A stretch of 64,000 nucleotides of DNA from an uncultured Ruminococcus sp. (lineage in GTDB: Bacteria; Bacillota; Clostridia; Lachnospirales; Lachnospiraceae), in NCBI GenBank assembly GCA_934359255.1, contig CAKRLG010000012.1, positions 1 to 64,000 of the forward strand. The letters run 5' to 3'. Each line of letters begins with the position of its first letter. Positions within the stretch are counted from its first letter, which is position 1. Both the position numbers and the translations under genes were made by a program. Below the pieces are notes generated by a model, which saw only the letters and a list, made by a program, of their open reading frames with translations, was not told the DNA's origin and did no database searches. This document shows, one piece after another, positions 50,767 to 60,255 of this stretch.

Positions 50767-51840
50767 ATGGCAAAAGAAGATAAATTAAAAGCCCTTGATG
50801 CGGCTTTGGGACAGATTGAAAAACAGTTTGGAAAAGGATCTGTAATGAAACTGGGAGATTCCGGTAAGAACATGAATGTGCAGACTGTACCTACCGGATC
50901 TCTGAGTCTGGACATTGCACTTGGACTTGGCGGCGTTCCGCGGGGACGTATCATCGAGATCTATGGACCGGAGTCCAGTGGTAAGACAACAGTAGCGTTA
51001 CATATGGTAGCAGAAGTACAGAAACGTGGCGGGATTGCCGGATTTGTGGATGCAGAGCATGCACTGGATCCAGCTTATGCAAAAAATATCGGAGTAGATA
51101 TTGATGAACTGTATATCTCACAGCCGGATAACGGTGAGCAGGCTCTGGAGATCACGGAGACAATGGTGCGTTCCGGTGCGATGGATATTATCATTGTGGA
51201 CTCTGTAGCAGCTCTGGTACCAAAGGCTGAAATTGAGGGTGATATGGGAGATTCTCATATGGGTCTGCAGGCGCGACTGATGTCTCAGGCACTGAGAAAA
51301 CTGACTGGTGTGGTAAGCAAGTCTAATTGTATTGTAATCTTTATCAATCAGTTGCGTGAAAAAATCGGTGTGATGTTCGGTAATCCTGAGACAACTACCG
51401 GTGGACGTGCACTGAAGTTCTACGCATCTGTACGTATGGATGTGAGAAGGACAGAAACTATCAAACAGGGCGGAGAGGTGATTGGTAACCGTACCCGTGT
51501 GAAGGTCGTAAAGAACAAAGTGGCACCTCCATTTAAAGAGGCAGAATTTGATATCATGTTCGGAAAAGGAATTTCCAAAGAAAGCGATATTCTGGATCTG
51601 GCTGTAAATCTGGGAATTATCCAGAAAAGTGGTGCATGGTTTGCCTACAATGATGGCAAGATCGGTCAGGGAAGAGAGAATGCAAAGATCTTCCTGAGAG
51701 AGAATCCGGAGATTGCGGAAGAAATCGAACGTCAGGTAAGAGCCCATTACGGACTTGGAGAAGATGGTCCACAGGATGCAGAAAAAGATGTGGATCAAGC
51801 AAAGAATATTCTGGCAGATGGGTCAGATGATGAAGTATGA
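50767..51840 (+). CDS. recA: Recombinase RecA
   Basis: A 357-residue ATPase of homologous recombination and SOS induction. Walker A GPESSGKT (67-74), [14 protein letters not shown] and the L2 region [20 protein letters not shown] are present. The acidic C-terminus is normal. AAGGAG precedes the ATG. It overlaps recX by four bases (ATGA). Confidence 0.98.
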   Translation: MAKEDKLKALDAALGQIEKQFGKGSVMKLGDSGKNMNVQTVPTGSLSLDIALGLGGVPRGRIIEIYGPESSGKTTVALHMVAEVQKRGGIAGFVDAEHALDPAYAKNIGVDIDELYISQPDNGEQALEITETMVRSGAMDIIIVDSVAALVPKAEIEGDMGDSHMGLQARLMSQALRKLTGVVSKSNCIVIFINQLREKIGVMFGNPETTTGGRALKFYASVRMDVRRTETIKQGGEVIGNRTRVKVVKNKVAPPFKEAEFDIMFGKGISKESDILDLAVNLGIIQKSGAWFAYNDGKIGQGRENAKIFLRENPEIAEEIERQVRAHYGLGEDGPQDAEKDVDQAKNILADGSDDEV

Positions 51841-52463
51841 GAATCGTAGAGATTGTCCCTGTAACAAAAGCAAAGTATCGTGTTGTGACAGAAGAACAGC
51901 TCGCCTTTATATTATATAAGGGCGAGCTTTCCCGTTATCGATTGAAGGTAAATGGGGAACTATCAGCGGAAACTTTTCAGGAAATTTTCCGGGAAATCCT
52001 GGTGAAAAGGGCAAAATTGAGGGCAATGCATCTGTTGACACGGATGGATTACACGGAAGCAGAGCTGGAAAAGAAATTAATGAAGGGCGAATATACACCC
52101 CAGGCGGTAAAAATTGCCATGGATTATGTGCGTTCGTATCATTATCTGGACGATGAACGGTACGTGGCGCGATATCTGTCTGCCTATCAGGGCAGGAAAA
52201 GCAGACGACAGATGCAGTTTGAATTGGAGCGAAAGGGGATTCCACGGGAGATGATCCAACGAAGACAGGAAGCACTGGATGACGAAGAAGGGTGTGTGGA
52301 TGAAACGAACATGATTCGTCAGCTTCTGGAAAAACGCTGCAAACATCCGAAAGAGGCAGATGAAAAAGAAAAAAGACGACATTATGGTTATTTGATGAGA
52401 AAAGGCTTTTCTTCTTCAGAGATTCAGTCGGTGTTCCGGGAATATTTTTCACAGAGGGAATAA
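51837..52463 (+). CDS. recX: Regulatory protein RecX
   Basis: A 208-residue modulator of RecA filaments made of helical three-helix repeats ([51 protein letters not shown]). The start codon overlaps the recA stop, giving tight coupling and the same SOS control. Confidence 0.93.
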   Translation: MRIVEIVPVTKAKYRVVTEEQLAFILYKGELSRYRLKVNGELSAETFQEIFREILVKRAKLRAMHLLTRMDYTEAELEKKLMKGEYTPQAVKIAMDYVRSYHYLDDERYVARYLSAYQGRKSRRQMQFELERKGIPREMIQRRQEALDDEEGCVDETNMIRQLLEKRCKHPKEADEKEKRRHYGYLMRKGFSSSEIQSVFREYFSQRE

Positions 52464-52554
52464 GAGGGATAACTGTGCCCTTTGCTCACAAAAAACACCT
52501 TGCGGGATATTAGCAGGGAACGGTAACTATATCTACAAAAAAACAGGTAATCCG

Positions 52555-52583
52555 TTGACAAATTTGTGAAATCATTATAGAAT
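52555..52583 (+). promoter_or_regulatory. Sigma-A promoter, rny
   Basis: TTGACA (52555-52560) and TAGAAT (52578-52583), 17-base spacer. Confidence 0.75.
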
Positions 52584-52630
52584 TATACTGTTGTAAACGT
52601 ACAATGAAAACTAAATAAGGAGGTGCTCCT

Positions 52631-54196
52631 ATGGCAAACGGAATCAATATATTAATTCCAATTATTGCTGTAGTCATTGCGCTGGTAATAGCGGTTCCTG
52701 TGGCTTGCAAACTTGCCGTTGCCAAGAAAGTAAAGCAGGATGCAGAAAAGATTGGCACTGCGGAAGAAAAAGCAAGAAACATCATAGATGAAGCCCTGAA
52801 AACGGCGGAAACTAAGAAACGCGAAGCTCTTCTGGAAGCCAAAGAAGAATCTCTGAAAACCAAGAATGAACTGGAAAAAGAGACCAGAGAGAGACGCAGC
52901 GAACTGCAAAAGTATGAAAAGCGTGTGCTGGCAAAAGAAGAATCTGTGGATCGTAAGGCAAATGCGCTGGAAAGACGGGAAGCAGAGTATTCAGCAAAAG
53001 AGACAGAGTTAAAGAAGAAAGAGAAAAAGGTTGACGAATTACATGACCAGGGAGTACAGGAACTTGAGAGAATCTCAGGACTGACCTCCGAACAGGCAAA
53101 GGATTATCTTTTAAAATCTGTTGAAGATGAAGTGAAAATTGATACTGCAAAACTTTACAAAGAACTGGAAAGCAAAGCAAAAGAAGATGCTGCAAAGAAA
53201 GCAAAAGAATATGTGGTAACAGCCATTCAGAAATGTGCGGTTGACCATGTGGCAGAATCTACCATTTCCGTTGTACAGCTTCCAAGCGATGAGATGAAAG
53301 GAAGAATCATCGGTCGTGAAGGAAGAAATATCCGTACACTGGAAACACTGACCGGTGTAGATCTGATCATTGACGATACACCGGAGGCTGTTGTTTTGTC
53401 CGGATTTGATCCGATCCGCCGTGAAGTGGCAAGAATTGCTCTTGAAAAACTGATCGTGGATGGTCGTATTCATCCGGCTCGTATTGAAGAAATGGTGGAG
53501 AAAGCACAGAAAGAAGTAGAAACCATGATTCGGGAAGAGGGGGAGAACGCCGCTCTGGAAGTAGGTGTTCACGGTATCCATCCGGAACTGATTCGTCTTC
53601 TTGGACGTATGAAATTCCGTTCCAGTTATGGACAGAACGCATTAAAGCATTCCATCGAAGTTGCACAGCTGTCAGGTCTTCTGGCGGCAGAAGTTGGTAC
53701 GGATATCCGTCTGGCAAAACGTGCCGGCTTATTACATGATATAGGAAAATCCATCGATCATGAAGTGGAAGGATCCCACATTCAGATTGGTGTTGACTTA
53801 TGTAGAAAGTATAAAGAATCTCCAATTGTCATCAATGCAGTAGAAGCTCATCACGGTGATGTAGAACCGGAATCATTGATTGCCGGAATCGTACAGGCTG
53901 CAGATGCAATCTCAGCTGCCCGCCCGGGTGCGAGAAGAGAGACATTGGAAACATATACCAACAGATTGAAACAGTTAGAAGATATTACAAACTCCTTCAA
54001 AGGAGTAGACAAATCCTATGCGATTCAGGCAGGCCGCGAGGTTCGGATTATGGTATTGCCGGATCATGTCAACGATTCTGACATGGTATTGCTGGCAAGA
54101 GATATTTCCAAGCAGATTGAAGCTGAACTGGAATATCCTGGACAGATCAAAGTCAGTGTAATCCGTGAAAGTCGTGTTGTAGATTACGCAAAATAA
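52631..54196 (+). CDS. rny: Ribonuclease Y
   Basis: A 521-residue membrane-anchored endoribonuclease that initiates mRNA decay. An N-terminal transmembrane helix (about 4-30) is followed by a long charged coiled coil (about 35-210), a KH domain ([20 protein letters not shown]) and an HD domain with HDIGK. AAGGAGG precedes the ATG. It follows recA-recX but has its own promoter. Confidence 0.97.
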   Translation: MANGINILIPIIAVVIALVIAVPVACKLAVAKKVKQDAEKIGTAEEKARNIIDEALKTAETKKREALLEAKEESLKTKNELEKETRERRSELQKYEKRVLAKEESVDRKANALERREAEYSAKETELKKKEKKVDELHDQGVQELERISGLTSEQAKDYLLKSVEDEVKIDTAKLYKELESKAKEDAAKKAKEYVVTAIQKCAVDHVAESTISVVQLPSDEMKGRIIGREGRNIRTLETLTGVDLIIDDTPEAVVLSGFDPIRREVARIALEKLIVDGRIHPARIEEMVEKAQKEVETMIREEGENAALEVGVHGIHPELIRLLGRMKFRSSYGQNALKHSIEVAQLSGLLAAEVGTDIRLAKRAGLLHDIGKSIDHEVEGSHIQIGVDLCRKYKESPIVINAVEAHHGDVEPESLIAGIVQAADAISAARPGARRETLETYTNRLKQLEDITNSFKGVDKSYAIQAGREVRIMVLPDHVNDSDMVLLARDISKQIEAELEYPGQIKVSVIRESRVVDYAK

Positions 54197-54233
54197 TTTT
54201 GCTGCATCTGGCCGACGAGGAAAGTCAACAACA

Positions 54234-54272
54234 CCCCGGTTTAAAACGGAAGTTTTAGACCGGGGATTTTTT
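54234..54272 (+). terminator. Terminator after rny
   Basis: CCCCGGT-TAAAAC pairs with GTTTTA-ACCGGGG, then six T residues. The bases right after it (ACGCGAACAAC) resemble the first bases of the dispersed hairpin repeat. Confidence 0.9.
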
Positions 54273-54360
54273 ACGCGAACAACAAATCTCGGGTACAGTT
54301 ATTTCGGAAACGATGTACCAGCTGAAAAACGGAAAAAATTATCCCGATGAGGAATAGAAA

Positions 54361-55182
54361 ATGAAGAAAACGATAGTACGGGAGTATCGTCTCCCATCAT
54401 CCTGTATCAAAGGAAAACAGGAACTGACGATTGCTTTTCTGACGGACCTTCATGATCAGGTTACGGGTGAGGATGGGGAGAGGATTTTTCACATTCTTAA
54501 GGAACAGGAGCCGGATCTGGTGTTAGTTGGTGGTGATGTGATAGTGGGTAAAAAAGGATGTGACACGTCGAAAGCATTTGCATTTCTGAAAAAGTTGTCT
54601 GAGAATTATTCGGTATTTTATGCCAGTGGGAATCATGAACAACGTATCTCCGAACATCCGGAGATTTACGGGAAGACAGGGAAAAACTATGAGTCAGCAT
54701 TGAAAAAGCTGCCGCTGATACGGTTGCGTAATCAAAAAATACAGCTGGAAAAAAAAGGAATACCGATCACTGTCTATGGCCTTGAACCGGAGGAACAGTT
54801 TTACGATAAGGGATTTCGAAAGAATGGTATGGTAAAAGAACTGAAGAAACACTTTGGAACTCCGGATACGGATCGGCTGACGATTCTTCTGGCACATAAT
54901 CCACGCTATAAAAAAGAGTATCTTTCCTGGGGAGCAGCGATGACATTTTCCGGGCATTATCACGGAGGAGTTATGATGCTTGGAAAAAAGAGGGGAGCAA
55001 TTGCCCCTGATTTTCGGATCTTTCCGGGTGAATGTGGCGGGATGCATCAGAAAAACGGATGTGCGGTTATTGTCAGTGCCGGTCTGGGAGAACATACGAT
55101 TCCGGTAAGAATCCATAACCCCAGAGAACTGACTATCGTTCGAATCTCTGCTTTACAAAATGAGGAAATGCCTGTAAAATAA
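54361..55182 (+). CDS. Metallophosphoesterase
   Basis: A 273-residue calcineurin-like phosphoesterase. The five metal motifs are visible: DLHD (29-32), GGDV (Asp59), GNHE, AHNP and GHYHGG. It resembles the YkuE/YaeI group, but there is no clear signal peptide or membrane anchor and the substrate is unknown. GATGAGGAATAG precedes the ATG. It is 40 bases upstream of scpA and could be co-transcribed. Confidence 0.88.
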   Translation: MKKTIVREYRLPSSCIKGKQELTIAFLTDLHDQVTGEDGERIFHILKEQEPDLVLVGGDVIVGKKGCDTSKAFAFLKKLSENYSVFYASGNHEQRISEHPEIYGKTGKNYESALKKLPLIRLRNQKIQLEKKGIPITVYGLEPEEQFYDKGFRKNGMVKELKKHFGTPDTDRLTILLAHNPRYKKEYLSWGAAMTFSGHYHGGVMMLGKKRGAIAPDFRIFPGECGGMHQKNGCAVIVSAGLGEHTIPVRIHNPRELTIVRISALQNEEMPVK

Positions 55183-55222
55183 AAATTCAGGTATAGAGTG
55201 AGAAGAAAAAAGAGGAAGAAAC

Positions 55223-56008
55223 ATGGGAATACCGGTAAAACTGGAAGCATTTGAGGGTCCGCTGGATCTGCTTTTGCATCTGATCGAAAAAAATAAGATC
55301 GATATATATGATATCCCGATTGTGGAGATCACAGAACAGTATATGGAATATATCCGGCAGATGCAGGAAGAAAACCTGAATATCATGAGTGAGTTTATGG
55401 TCATGGCGGCTACTCTTCTGGATATCAAGTGCAAAATGCTTCTTCCCAAAGAAGTAACGGAAGAAGGAGAAGAGAAGGATCCCCGTGAAGAACTGGTTCA
55501 GCAGCTGCTGGAATATAAGATGTTTAAATACATGTCCTATGAGTTGAGAGATCGTATGGCAGATGCTTCCCGCTGTGTATATCGGGCGGAGAGTATGCCA
55601 AAAGAAGTACTGGAATATCAGCCACCGGTGGATATCCGGGAATTGATCGGAGATCTGACACTGGCCAAGCTTCAGAATATCTTCAATTCTATCATTAAAC
55701 GTCAGGAAAACAAGGTGGATCCGATTCGAAGCAAATTTGGCCGGATTGAGAAAGAAGAAGTCAGCCTGGAAGATAAAATGAGTGATCTGGAATTATATGC
55801 CGGAACACATCACTATTTTTCTTTCCGCGGACTTCTGGAACGACAGTCCGGTAAGATCCAGGTGATCGTTACTTTTCTTGCTATCCTGGAATTGATGAAA
55901 ACCGGCGTGATTACCATAGAGCAGGAACATTTATTTGATGATATTCAGATCACATCTTTAATATACGAGGAGCAGCAGGCAGATGGAGAAACTGGAAGCA
56001 GCGATTGA
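55223..56008 (+). CDS. scpA: Segregation and condensation protein A
   Basis: A 261-residue kleisin subunit of the bacterial SMC condensin. The N-terminal KLEAFEGPLDLLLHLIEKNKID and the MAATLLDIKCKMLLPK segment are typical; the C-terminal winged helix binds the SMC head. Its 3' end overlaps scpB by 26 bases. Confidence 0.96.
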   Translation: MGIPVKLEAFEGPLDLLLHLIEKNKIDIYDIPIVEITEQYMEYIRQMQEENLNIMSEFMVMAATLLDIKCKMLLPKEVTEEGEEKDPREELVQQLLEYKMFKYMSYELRDRMADASRCVYRAESMPKEVLEYQPPVDIRELIGDLTLAKLQNIFNSIIKRQENKVDPIRSKFGRIEKEEVSLEDKMSDLELYAGTHHYFSFRGLLERQSGKIQVIVTFLAILELMKTGVITIEQEHLFDDIQITSLIYEEQQADGETGSSD

Positions 56009-56546
56009 GGCAATTTTATTTTCCGCAGGTGATTCGGTGGAAACCGGAAGAATCGCGAAAGCAATCGGACAGGATAAAAACACAACGGAAAAAATTATCC
56101 GTAATATGATGTTAAAATATAATGCCAGAGACCGTGGAATCAAGATCCTGGAGTTGGACGGAGCATTTCAGATGTGTACCAAACAGGAGTATTATGAATA
56201 TCTGGTAGAGATTGCATTGCAGCCCAAGAAAGCAGTACTGACGGATGTGATGCTGGAGACACTTTCGATTATCGCATACAAACAACCGGTAACGAAACAG
56301 GAAATTGAAAAAATCCGTGGTGTAAAATGCGACCATGCGATCAATAAGCTGGTGGAGTATAATCTGGTTCAGGAACTTGGACGACTGGATGCTCCGGGAC
56401 GTCCCATTCTTTTCGGGACAACGGAAGAATTTCTGAGAAATTTTGGAGTACAGTCGACAGAGGATCTGCCTACGATCAGTCCGGTAAAAATGGAAGATTT
56501 TAAGGCAGAGGCGGAAGAAGAGATTCAGTTGCAGCTGGATCTGTAA
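55983..56546 (+). CDS. scpB: Segregation and condensation protein B
   Basis: A 187-residue winged-helix kite subunit that binds ScpA in the SMC complex. The N-terminal EAAIEAILFSAGDSV and the second winged helix with ETLSIIAYKQPVTKQEIEKIRG are clear. AGGAG lies inside scpA. Coupled to scpA by overlap. Confidence 0.96.
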   Translation: MEKLEAAIEAILFSAGDSVETGRIAKAIGQDKNTTEKIIRNMMLKYNARDRGIKILELDGAFQMCTKQEYYEYLVEIALQPKKAVLTDVMLETLSIIAYKQPVTKQEIEKIRGVKCDHAINKLVEYNLVQELGRLDAPGRPILFGTTEEFLRNFGVQSTEDLPTISPVKMEDFKAEAEEEIQLQLDL

Positions 56547-56581
56547 CAAGAGAAAAATCGGTTCTAAAAGAAAGAAAAATG

Positions 56582-56631
56582 CATATAGTATCTTTGGAAA
56601 ACTGTGATAAAAAACGGGAGGATACTATATG
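56582..56631 (+). promoter_or_regulatory. Inverted repeat sequestering the dacF start codon
   Basis: CATATAGTATC (56582-56592) is perfectly complementary to GATACTATATG (56621-56631). The second arm contains the ATG and abuts the GGGAGG ribosome site. The loop is 28 bases. Confidence 0.65.
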
Positions 56632-57831
56632 GGAAAAATAAAGCTGGGATTGTTGCTGCTGCTTTTGGTACTGTTGGGAACACCGATGACAGGATATGGT
56701 ATGCAGCTGAGTGAATCAGAACTTTATGCGCGTTCGGCATGTCTGATGGATGCAGACTCCGGGCGTGTTTTGTATTCTAAAAACAGTGATCAGAAACTTC
56801 CGATGGCAAGTACTACAAAGATTATGACCTGTATTCTTGCACTGGAAGAGGGACGGATGGATGATCTGGTTACAGTATCCGCCTACGCAGCGAGTCAGCC
56901 GAAGGTACATATGGGTGCAAAAACAGGAGAACAGTTTTACCTGCAGGATCTTCTGTATGCGCTGATGCTGAATTCAGATAATGATGCTGCTGTAATGATT
57001 GCAGAGCAGGTGGGTGGATCAGTAGAAGGATTTGCAGAAAAAATGAATCTGAAAGCAAGAGAACTCGGCTGTGATGATACATATTTTATTACACCGAACG
57101 GTCTGGATGCAGAGAATAAAAATGGGATCCACAGTACAACGGCAAAAGATCTTGCAAGAATTCTTCGCTACTGCATCATGGAGTCTCCGAAAAAAGCGGA
57201 ATTTCTTGCAATTACGCAGATGCCTGCCTATACATTCTGGAATTATAGCAAGACCCAGATTTATCAATGCACCAATCATAATGCGTTTCTTGGGATGATG
57301 GATGGAGCATTGACGGGAAAAACCGGATTTACAGGAAACGCAGGATATTGTTATGTGGGCGCTTTACAATGGGAGAAAAAAACACTGATTGTATCGCTGC
57401 TTGCCTGCGGATGGCCGAATAACCGTGGATATAAGTGGGAAGATACCAGAAAGCTCATGACTTACGGGCTGACCAATTATGAATATCGGGATGTGTTTGA
57501 ACAGAAAGATCTTGGACGGATCGCAGTGCTGAATGGCCGGCAACAGGGAACGACCATAGATGAAGTGGCAACCACCAGTCTGGAATACGGATCCGATGTG
57601 GAACAGATGCATCTGCCTCTGCTGTTAAGGAAAGATGAACAGATCACGGTGCACTATCAACTGCCGGCACAGCTGGAAGCTCCGGTCCGAAAAGGACAAC
57701 AGATAGGGGTGGCGCAATATTTTCTTGGAAAGGATCTGTTGCAGGAATATCCGATATATGCAGGCGAACAGGTGGATGTGAGAGATTATTACTGGTGTCT
57801 GGAACAGATAGGGGCAGCTTACTGTGCCTGA
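56629..57831 (+). CDS. dacF: D-alanyl-D-alanine carboxypeptidase (DacF-like)
   Basis: A 400-residue penicillin-binding peptidase with a signal peptide (about 1-24). Catalytic triad motifs: STTK (Ser61-Lys64), SDN (116-118) and KTG (231-233). A C-terminal beta-rich PBP5-like domain follows. It trims the terminal D-Ala of peptidoglycan outside the membrane. GGGAGG precedes the ATG. The location after scpAB matches sporulation-linked dacF in Clostridia, although a spore sigma-factor promoter is not clear. Confidence 0.9.
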   Translation: MGKIKLGLLLLLLVLLGTPMTGYGMQLSESELYARSACLMDADSGRVLYSKNSDQKLPMASTTKIMTCILALEEGRMDDLVTVSAYAASQPKVHMGAKTGEQFYLQDLLYALMLNSDNDAAVMIAEQVGGSVEGFAEKMNLKARELGCDDTYFITPNGLDAENKNGIHSTTAKDLARILRYCIMESPKKAEFLAITQMPAYTFWNYSKTQIYQCTNHNAFLGMMDGALTGKTGFTGNAGYCYVGALQWEKKTLIVSLLACGWPNNRGYKWEDTRKLMTYGLTNYEYRDVFEQKDLGRIAVLNGRQQGTTIDEVATTSLEYGSDVEQMHLPLLLRKDEQITVHYQLPAQLEAPVRKGQQIGVAQYFLGKDLLQEYPIYAGEQVDVRDYYWCLEQIGAAYCA

Positions 57832-57845
57832 CAGGAGGGAAAAAC

Positions 57846-58409
57846 ATGAGAAAAATAATGGAAGAACTGGAAGACTGTCCGGTGATTGCGGCAGTGAAAG
57901 ATGAGAAAGGACTGGAAGAGTGCCTGAAGATGGATGTGGGCATGGTATTCGTTCTATATGGAACGGTATGTACGATCGGTGAGATTGTAAAGAGGATCAA
58001 AGAACAGGGAAAAATCGCAGTGGTACATATTGATCTGATTCAGGGATTAAGCGGAAAAGATGCCGCAGTGGAATTTCTGAAGACATATACCTGTGCCGAT
58101 GGTATCATTACCACGAAACCAGCTCTTATAAAGTGTGCAAAAGAACTGGGGATGTTCACCGTGCTTCGGTTTTTTGTGATTGATTCCATGGCATATGATA
58201 ATATTCAGAAACAGACAGCAGGGTATCGTCCGGATGTGATCGAGATTCTTCCGGGACTGATGCCGCGGGTAATCGAAAGAATCAAAAAGAGTGTAAGATG
58301 TCAGGTGATCGCAGGCGGACTCATCAGTGAAAAAGAAGATATTGTGGCTGCACTGAAGGCCGGCGCCGTAGCGATTTCCACCACAGACAAAAATGTATGG
58401 AAAATGTAA
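57846..58409 (+). CDS. glpP: Glycerol-3-phosphate responsive antiterminator GlpP
   Basis: A 187-residue protein of the GlpP family, a TIM-barrel-like RNA-binding antiterminator responding to glycerol-3-phosphate. Characteristic segments are VVHIDLIQGLSG, DGIITTKPALIK and EILPGLMPRVI. AGGAGG precedes the ATG at 57846. No glp gene is nearby, so its target must lie elsewhere. Confidence 0.88.
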   Translation: MRKIMEELEDCPVIAAVKDEKGLEECLKMDVGMVFVLYGTVCTIGEIVKRIKEQGKIAVVHIDLIQGLSGKDAAVEFLKTYTCADGIITTKPALIKCAKELGMFTVLRFFVIDSMAYDNIQKQTAGYRPDVIEILPGLMPRVIERIKKSVRCQVIAGGLISEKEDIVAALKAGAVAISTTDKNVWKM

Positions 58410-58431
58410 GAAGATAGACAGTATTTGCCTG

Positions 58432-58460
58432 TTGTGTTTTCAGAAAGTTCGTTATATAAT
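58432..58460 (+). promoter_or_regulatory. Sigma-A promoter, zinc-ribbon/YARHG gene
   Basis: TTGTGT (58432-58437) and TATAAT (58455-58460), 17-base spacer. Confidence 0.65.
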
Positions 58461-58523
58461 TTTTCCATACGAGAGAATGCTGTAAGAAGAGAAAACAGCA
58501 ACACAGATTATGGAGGAAACAGT

Positions 58524-59492
58524 ATGTTTTGTAAATATTGTGGGAACCGTCTGGAGGACGGGGATCGTTTCTGTGGGGCATGTGGACATCCGGTAGAAGA
58601 GAAACCGATGCAGGAGACTGCAAATGAGGATTCTTATAAAAAACAGGAAGAGAAAGTGCCTCGCATCAAAAAGAAAAAGCCGGAACCTGAATATGACAAT
58701 CGTATGACCGAAGGAATGGGATATGGTTATCAGATGGAGCAACGTCCGGAAGACGATGATGACGACGATGAGGAAGAGTGGGAAAGGGAAGAGAAAAAAG
58801 AGAAGATCACTTTTGCTGTTCTTGGAATTATTATCGTTGTTCTGGTAGTAGCTATCGTATTTGGTGTTGTAAAGCTGGTAGGTGCAGGAAACGGAGATAC
58901 GAAAAAAGTGCCGCAGCTGAATGAACAGATGAAAGAAGATATGCAGAAGATTCAGGACAGAGATGAAAAAGATACAGAAGAGAGTGCGGATGCATCAGTT
59001 GCGGATGAAACAGTGAAAGAACCGGAGACGGTAACCCCCGAGGTGACAGTCACACCGGAGCCAACCCAGGAAACAGCACCGGCGCAGGAAGCAGAAACGA
59101 CTGTAGCACCGACACAGCAGGTCACTCCGGAACCGACCCAGGAGGCTGCGGTTCAGGAATCTCATGAGGAAGCGGAAGTTAATGATGCAGAAACTGCAAA
59201 TGATACGGGAAACAGTGATTATGTGATTCCGGACAGCAGTACCCGTTATCTTACCAACACAGATCTGACCGGTCTTTCCGAATGGCAGATTCGTATCGCA
59301 AGAAACGAGATCTATGCCCGACACGGAAGAATTTTCAAGTCTGATGATCTGGCAGATTATTTTGCATCCAAAAGCTGGTATACGCCAAGTGTATCAGCAG
59401 ATCAGTTTGACAATTCCTATCTGAATGCAATTGAAATTGAAAATCTGAAACTGATCACAGCTTATGAGAAAGCACATAATCTGAATCAGTAA
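58524..59492 (+). CDS. Zinc-ribbon membrane protein with C-terminal YARHG domain
   Basis: A 322-residue protein. An N-terminal zinc ribbon (CKYCG ... CGACG, residues 3-21) and acidic linker precede one transmembrane helix (about 96-118). Outside lies a Pro/Thr/Glu-rich stalk and a YARHG domain (IRIARNEIYARHGRIF, about 265-320). The topology is cytoplasmic zinc ribbon and extracellular YARHG. YARHG domains are common on the cell surface of Clostridia; function is unknown. GGAGG precedes the ATG. Confidence 0.85.
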   Translation: MFCKYCGNRLEDGDRFCGACGHPVEEKPMQETANEDSYKKQEEKVPRIKKKKPEPEYDNRMTEGMGYGYQMEQRPEDDDDDDEEEWEREEKKEKITFAVLGIIIVVLVVAIVFGVVKLVGAGNGDTKKVPQLNEQMKEDMQKIQDRDEKDTEESADASVADETVKEPETVTPEVTVTPEPTQETAPAQEAETTVAPTQQVTPEPTQEAAVQESHEEAEVNDAETANDTGNSDYVIPDSSTRYLTNTDLTGLSEWQIRIARNEIYARHGRIFKSDDLADYFASKSWYTPSVSADQFDNSYLNAIEIENLKLITAYEKAHNLNQ

Positions 59493-59508
59493 CAGAAATA
59501 AAAACAGG

Positions 59509-59563
59509 AAACTCCTGAAACAGAAACACACAGTGTGTGATCATCTGTTTCAGGAGTTTTTTT
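59509..59563 (+). terminator. Terminator after the YARHG gene
   Basis: A sixteen-base stem (AAACTCCTGAAACAGA / TCTGTTTCAGGAGTTT) followed by TTTTT. Confidence 0.93.
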
Positions 59564-59609
59564 ATTGTCGGAAAAAACATGAAAAAATATGAAAAAACTA
59601 TAAAATCTC

Positions 59610-59841
59610 TTGCGTCAGGAAAAAGAACATTCTGCAGAATTTCTGATGATAAAATTGCTCCATGTGTATGCGACAAAGACATTTCATCAGCTTTCTCATG
59701 TGAATCTGCACCCGGGGCAGATGCCGATGCTGAATATTCTTTACCAGCAGGAGGGGATCAGTCAGAGAGAAATCTGCAACAGTCTGTGTATCAAACCGTC
59801 TACGGTGACGGTATCCCTGCAACGAATGGAAAAAGCAGCTT
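59610..59841 (+). pseudogene. Truncated MarR-family regulator (5' fragment)
   Basis: About 75 codons of a MarR regulator remain: HPGQMPMLNILYQQEGISQREI, then [20 protein letters not shown], i.e. the N-terminal helix and most of the winged-helix domain. It breaks off at RMEKA where the wing should follow. Beyond that the DNA matches an ABC exporter ATPase in another frame. The remaining frame runs to a stop at 59873 with unrelated residues. TTG at 59610 or ATG at 59646 would be the original start. Confidence 0.85.
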
Positions 59842-60132
59842 CTGACGATCGCAAGAGCGATTCTTGCAGATAACCGGCTGCTGATCCTTGATGAAGCAAC
59901 TTCTTCGGTAGATACCAGAACAGAAGAACGGATTCAGAAAGCAATGGATAACCTGATGAAAGGACGAACCAGTTTTGTGATCGCCCACAGGTTATCGACA
60001 ATTAAAGATGCAGATGTGATCCTTGTGATGAAAGACGGAGATATAATAGAACAGGGAAATCATGAAGAACTCTTGGCAATGAACGGATTTTATGCTAATC
60101 TATATAATAGTCAGTTTGAGAAAGTAGGATAA
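59836..60132 (+). pseudogene. Truncated ABC exporter (3' fragment of the nucleotide-binding domain)
   Basis: The last 98 codons of an MsbA/LmrA-type half-transporter: [26 protein letters not shown], then [10 protein letters not shown] and [15 protein letters not shown] to a stop at 60132. This keeps the tail of the signature region, Walker B, D-loop and H-loop. The membrane domain and Walker A are missing. No start codon or ribosome site fits, so it is a remnant. Confidence 0.88.
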
Positions 60133-60191
60133 AATCCTGGGATACAGACTGACCAATGAGATTTTCAACAGAAAATCACAGGCAAGAGACA

Positions 60192-60233
60192 AAGGGGGAT
60201 GTTGCGATGATACAGAGAACATCCCCTTCTTTA
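60192..60233 (+). terminator. Hairpin just before the phosphofructokinase gene
   Basis: AAGGGGGATGTT pairs with AACATCCCCTT, followed by CTTTAT. It may terminate the old ABC locus, and lies 22 bases before the next start codon. Confidence 0.6.
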
Positions 60234-60255
60234 TGCATTCTTAAGGAGGAAATCA

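Noticed and set aside
59944..60132. A small intact ATPase-like gene starting at an internal ATG
   Set aside because: The frame extends upstream without a break to the deletion junction and matches only the 3' end of an ABC exporter, with no ribosome site at the ATG.
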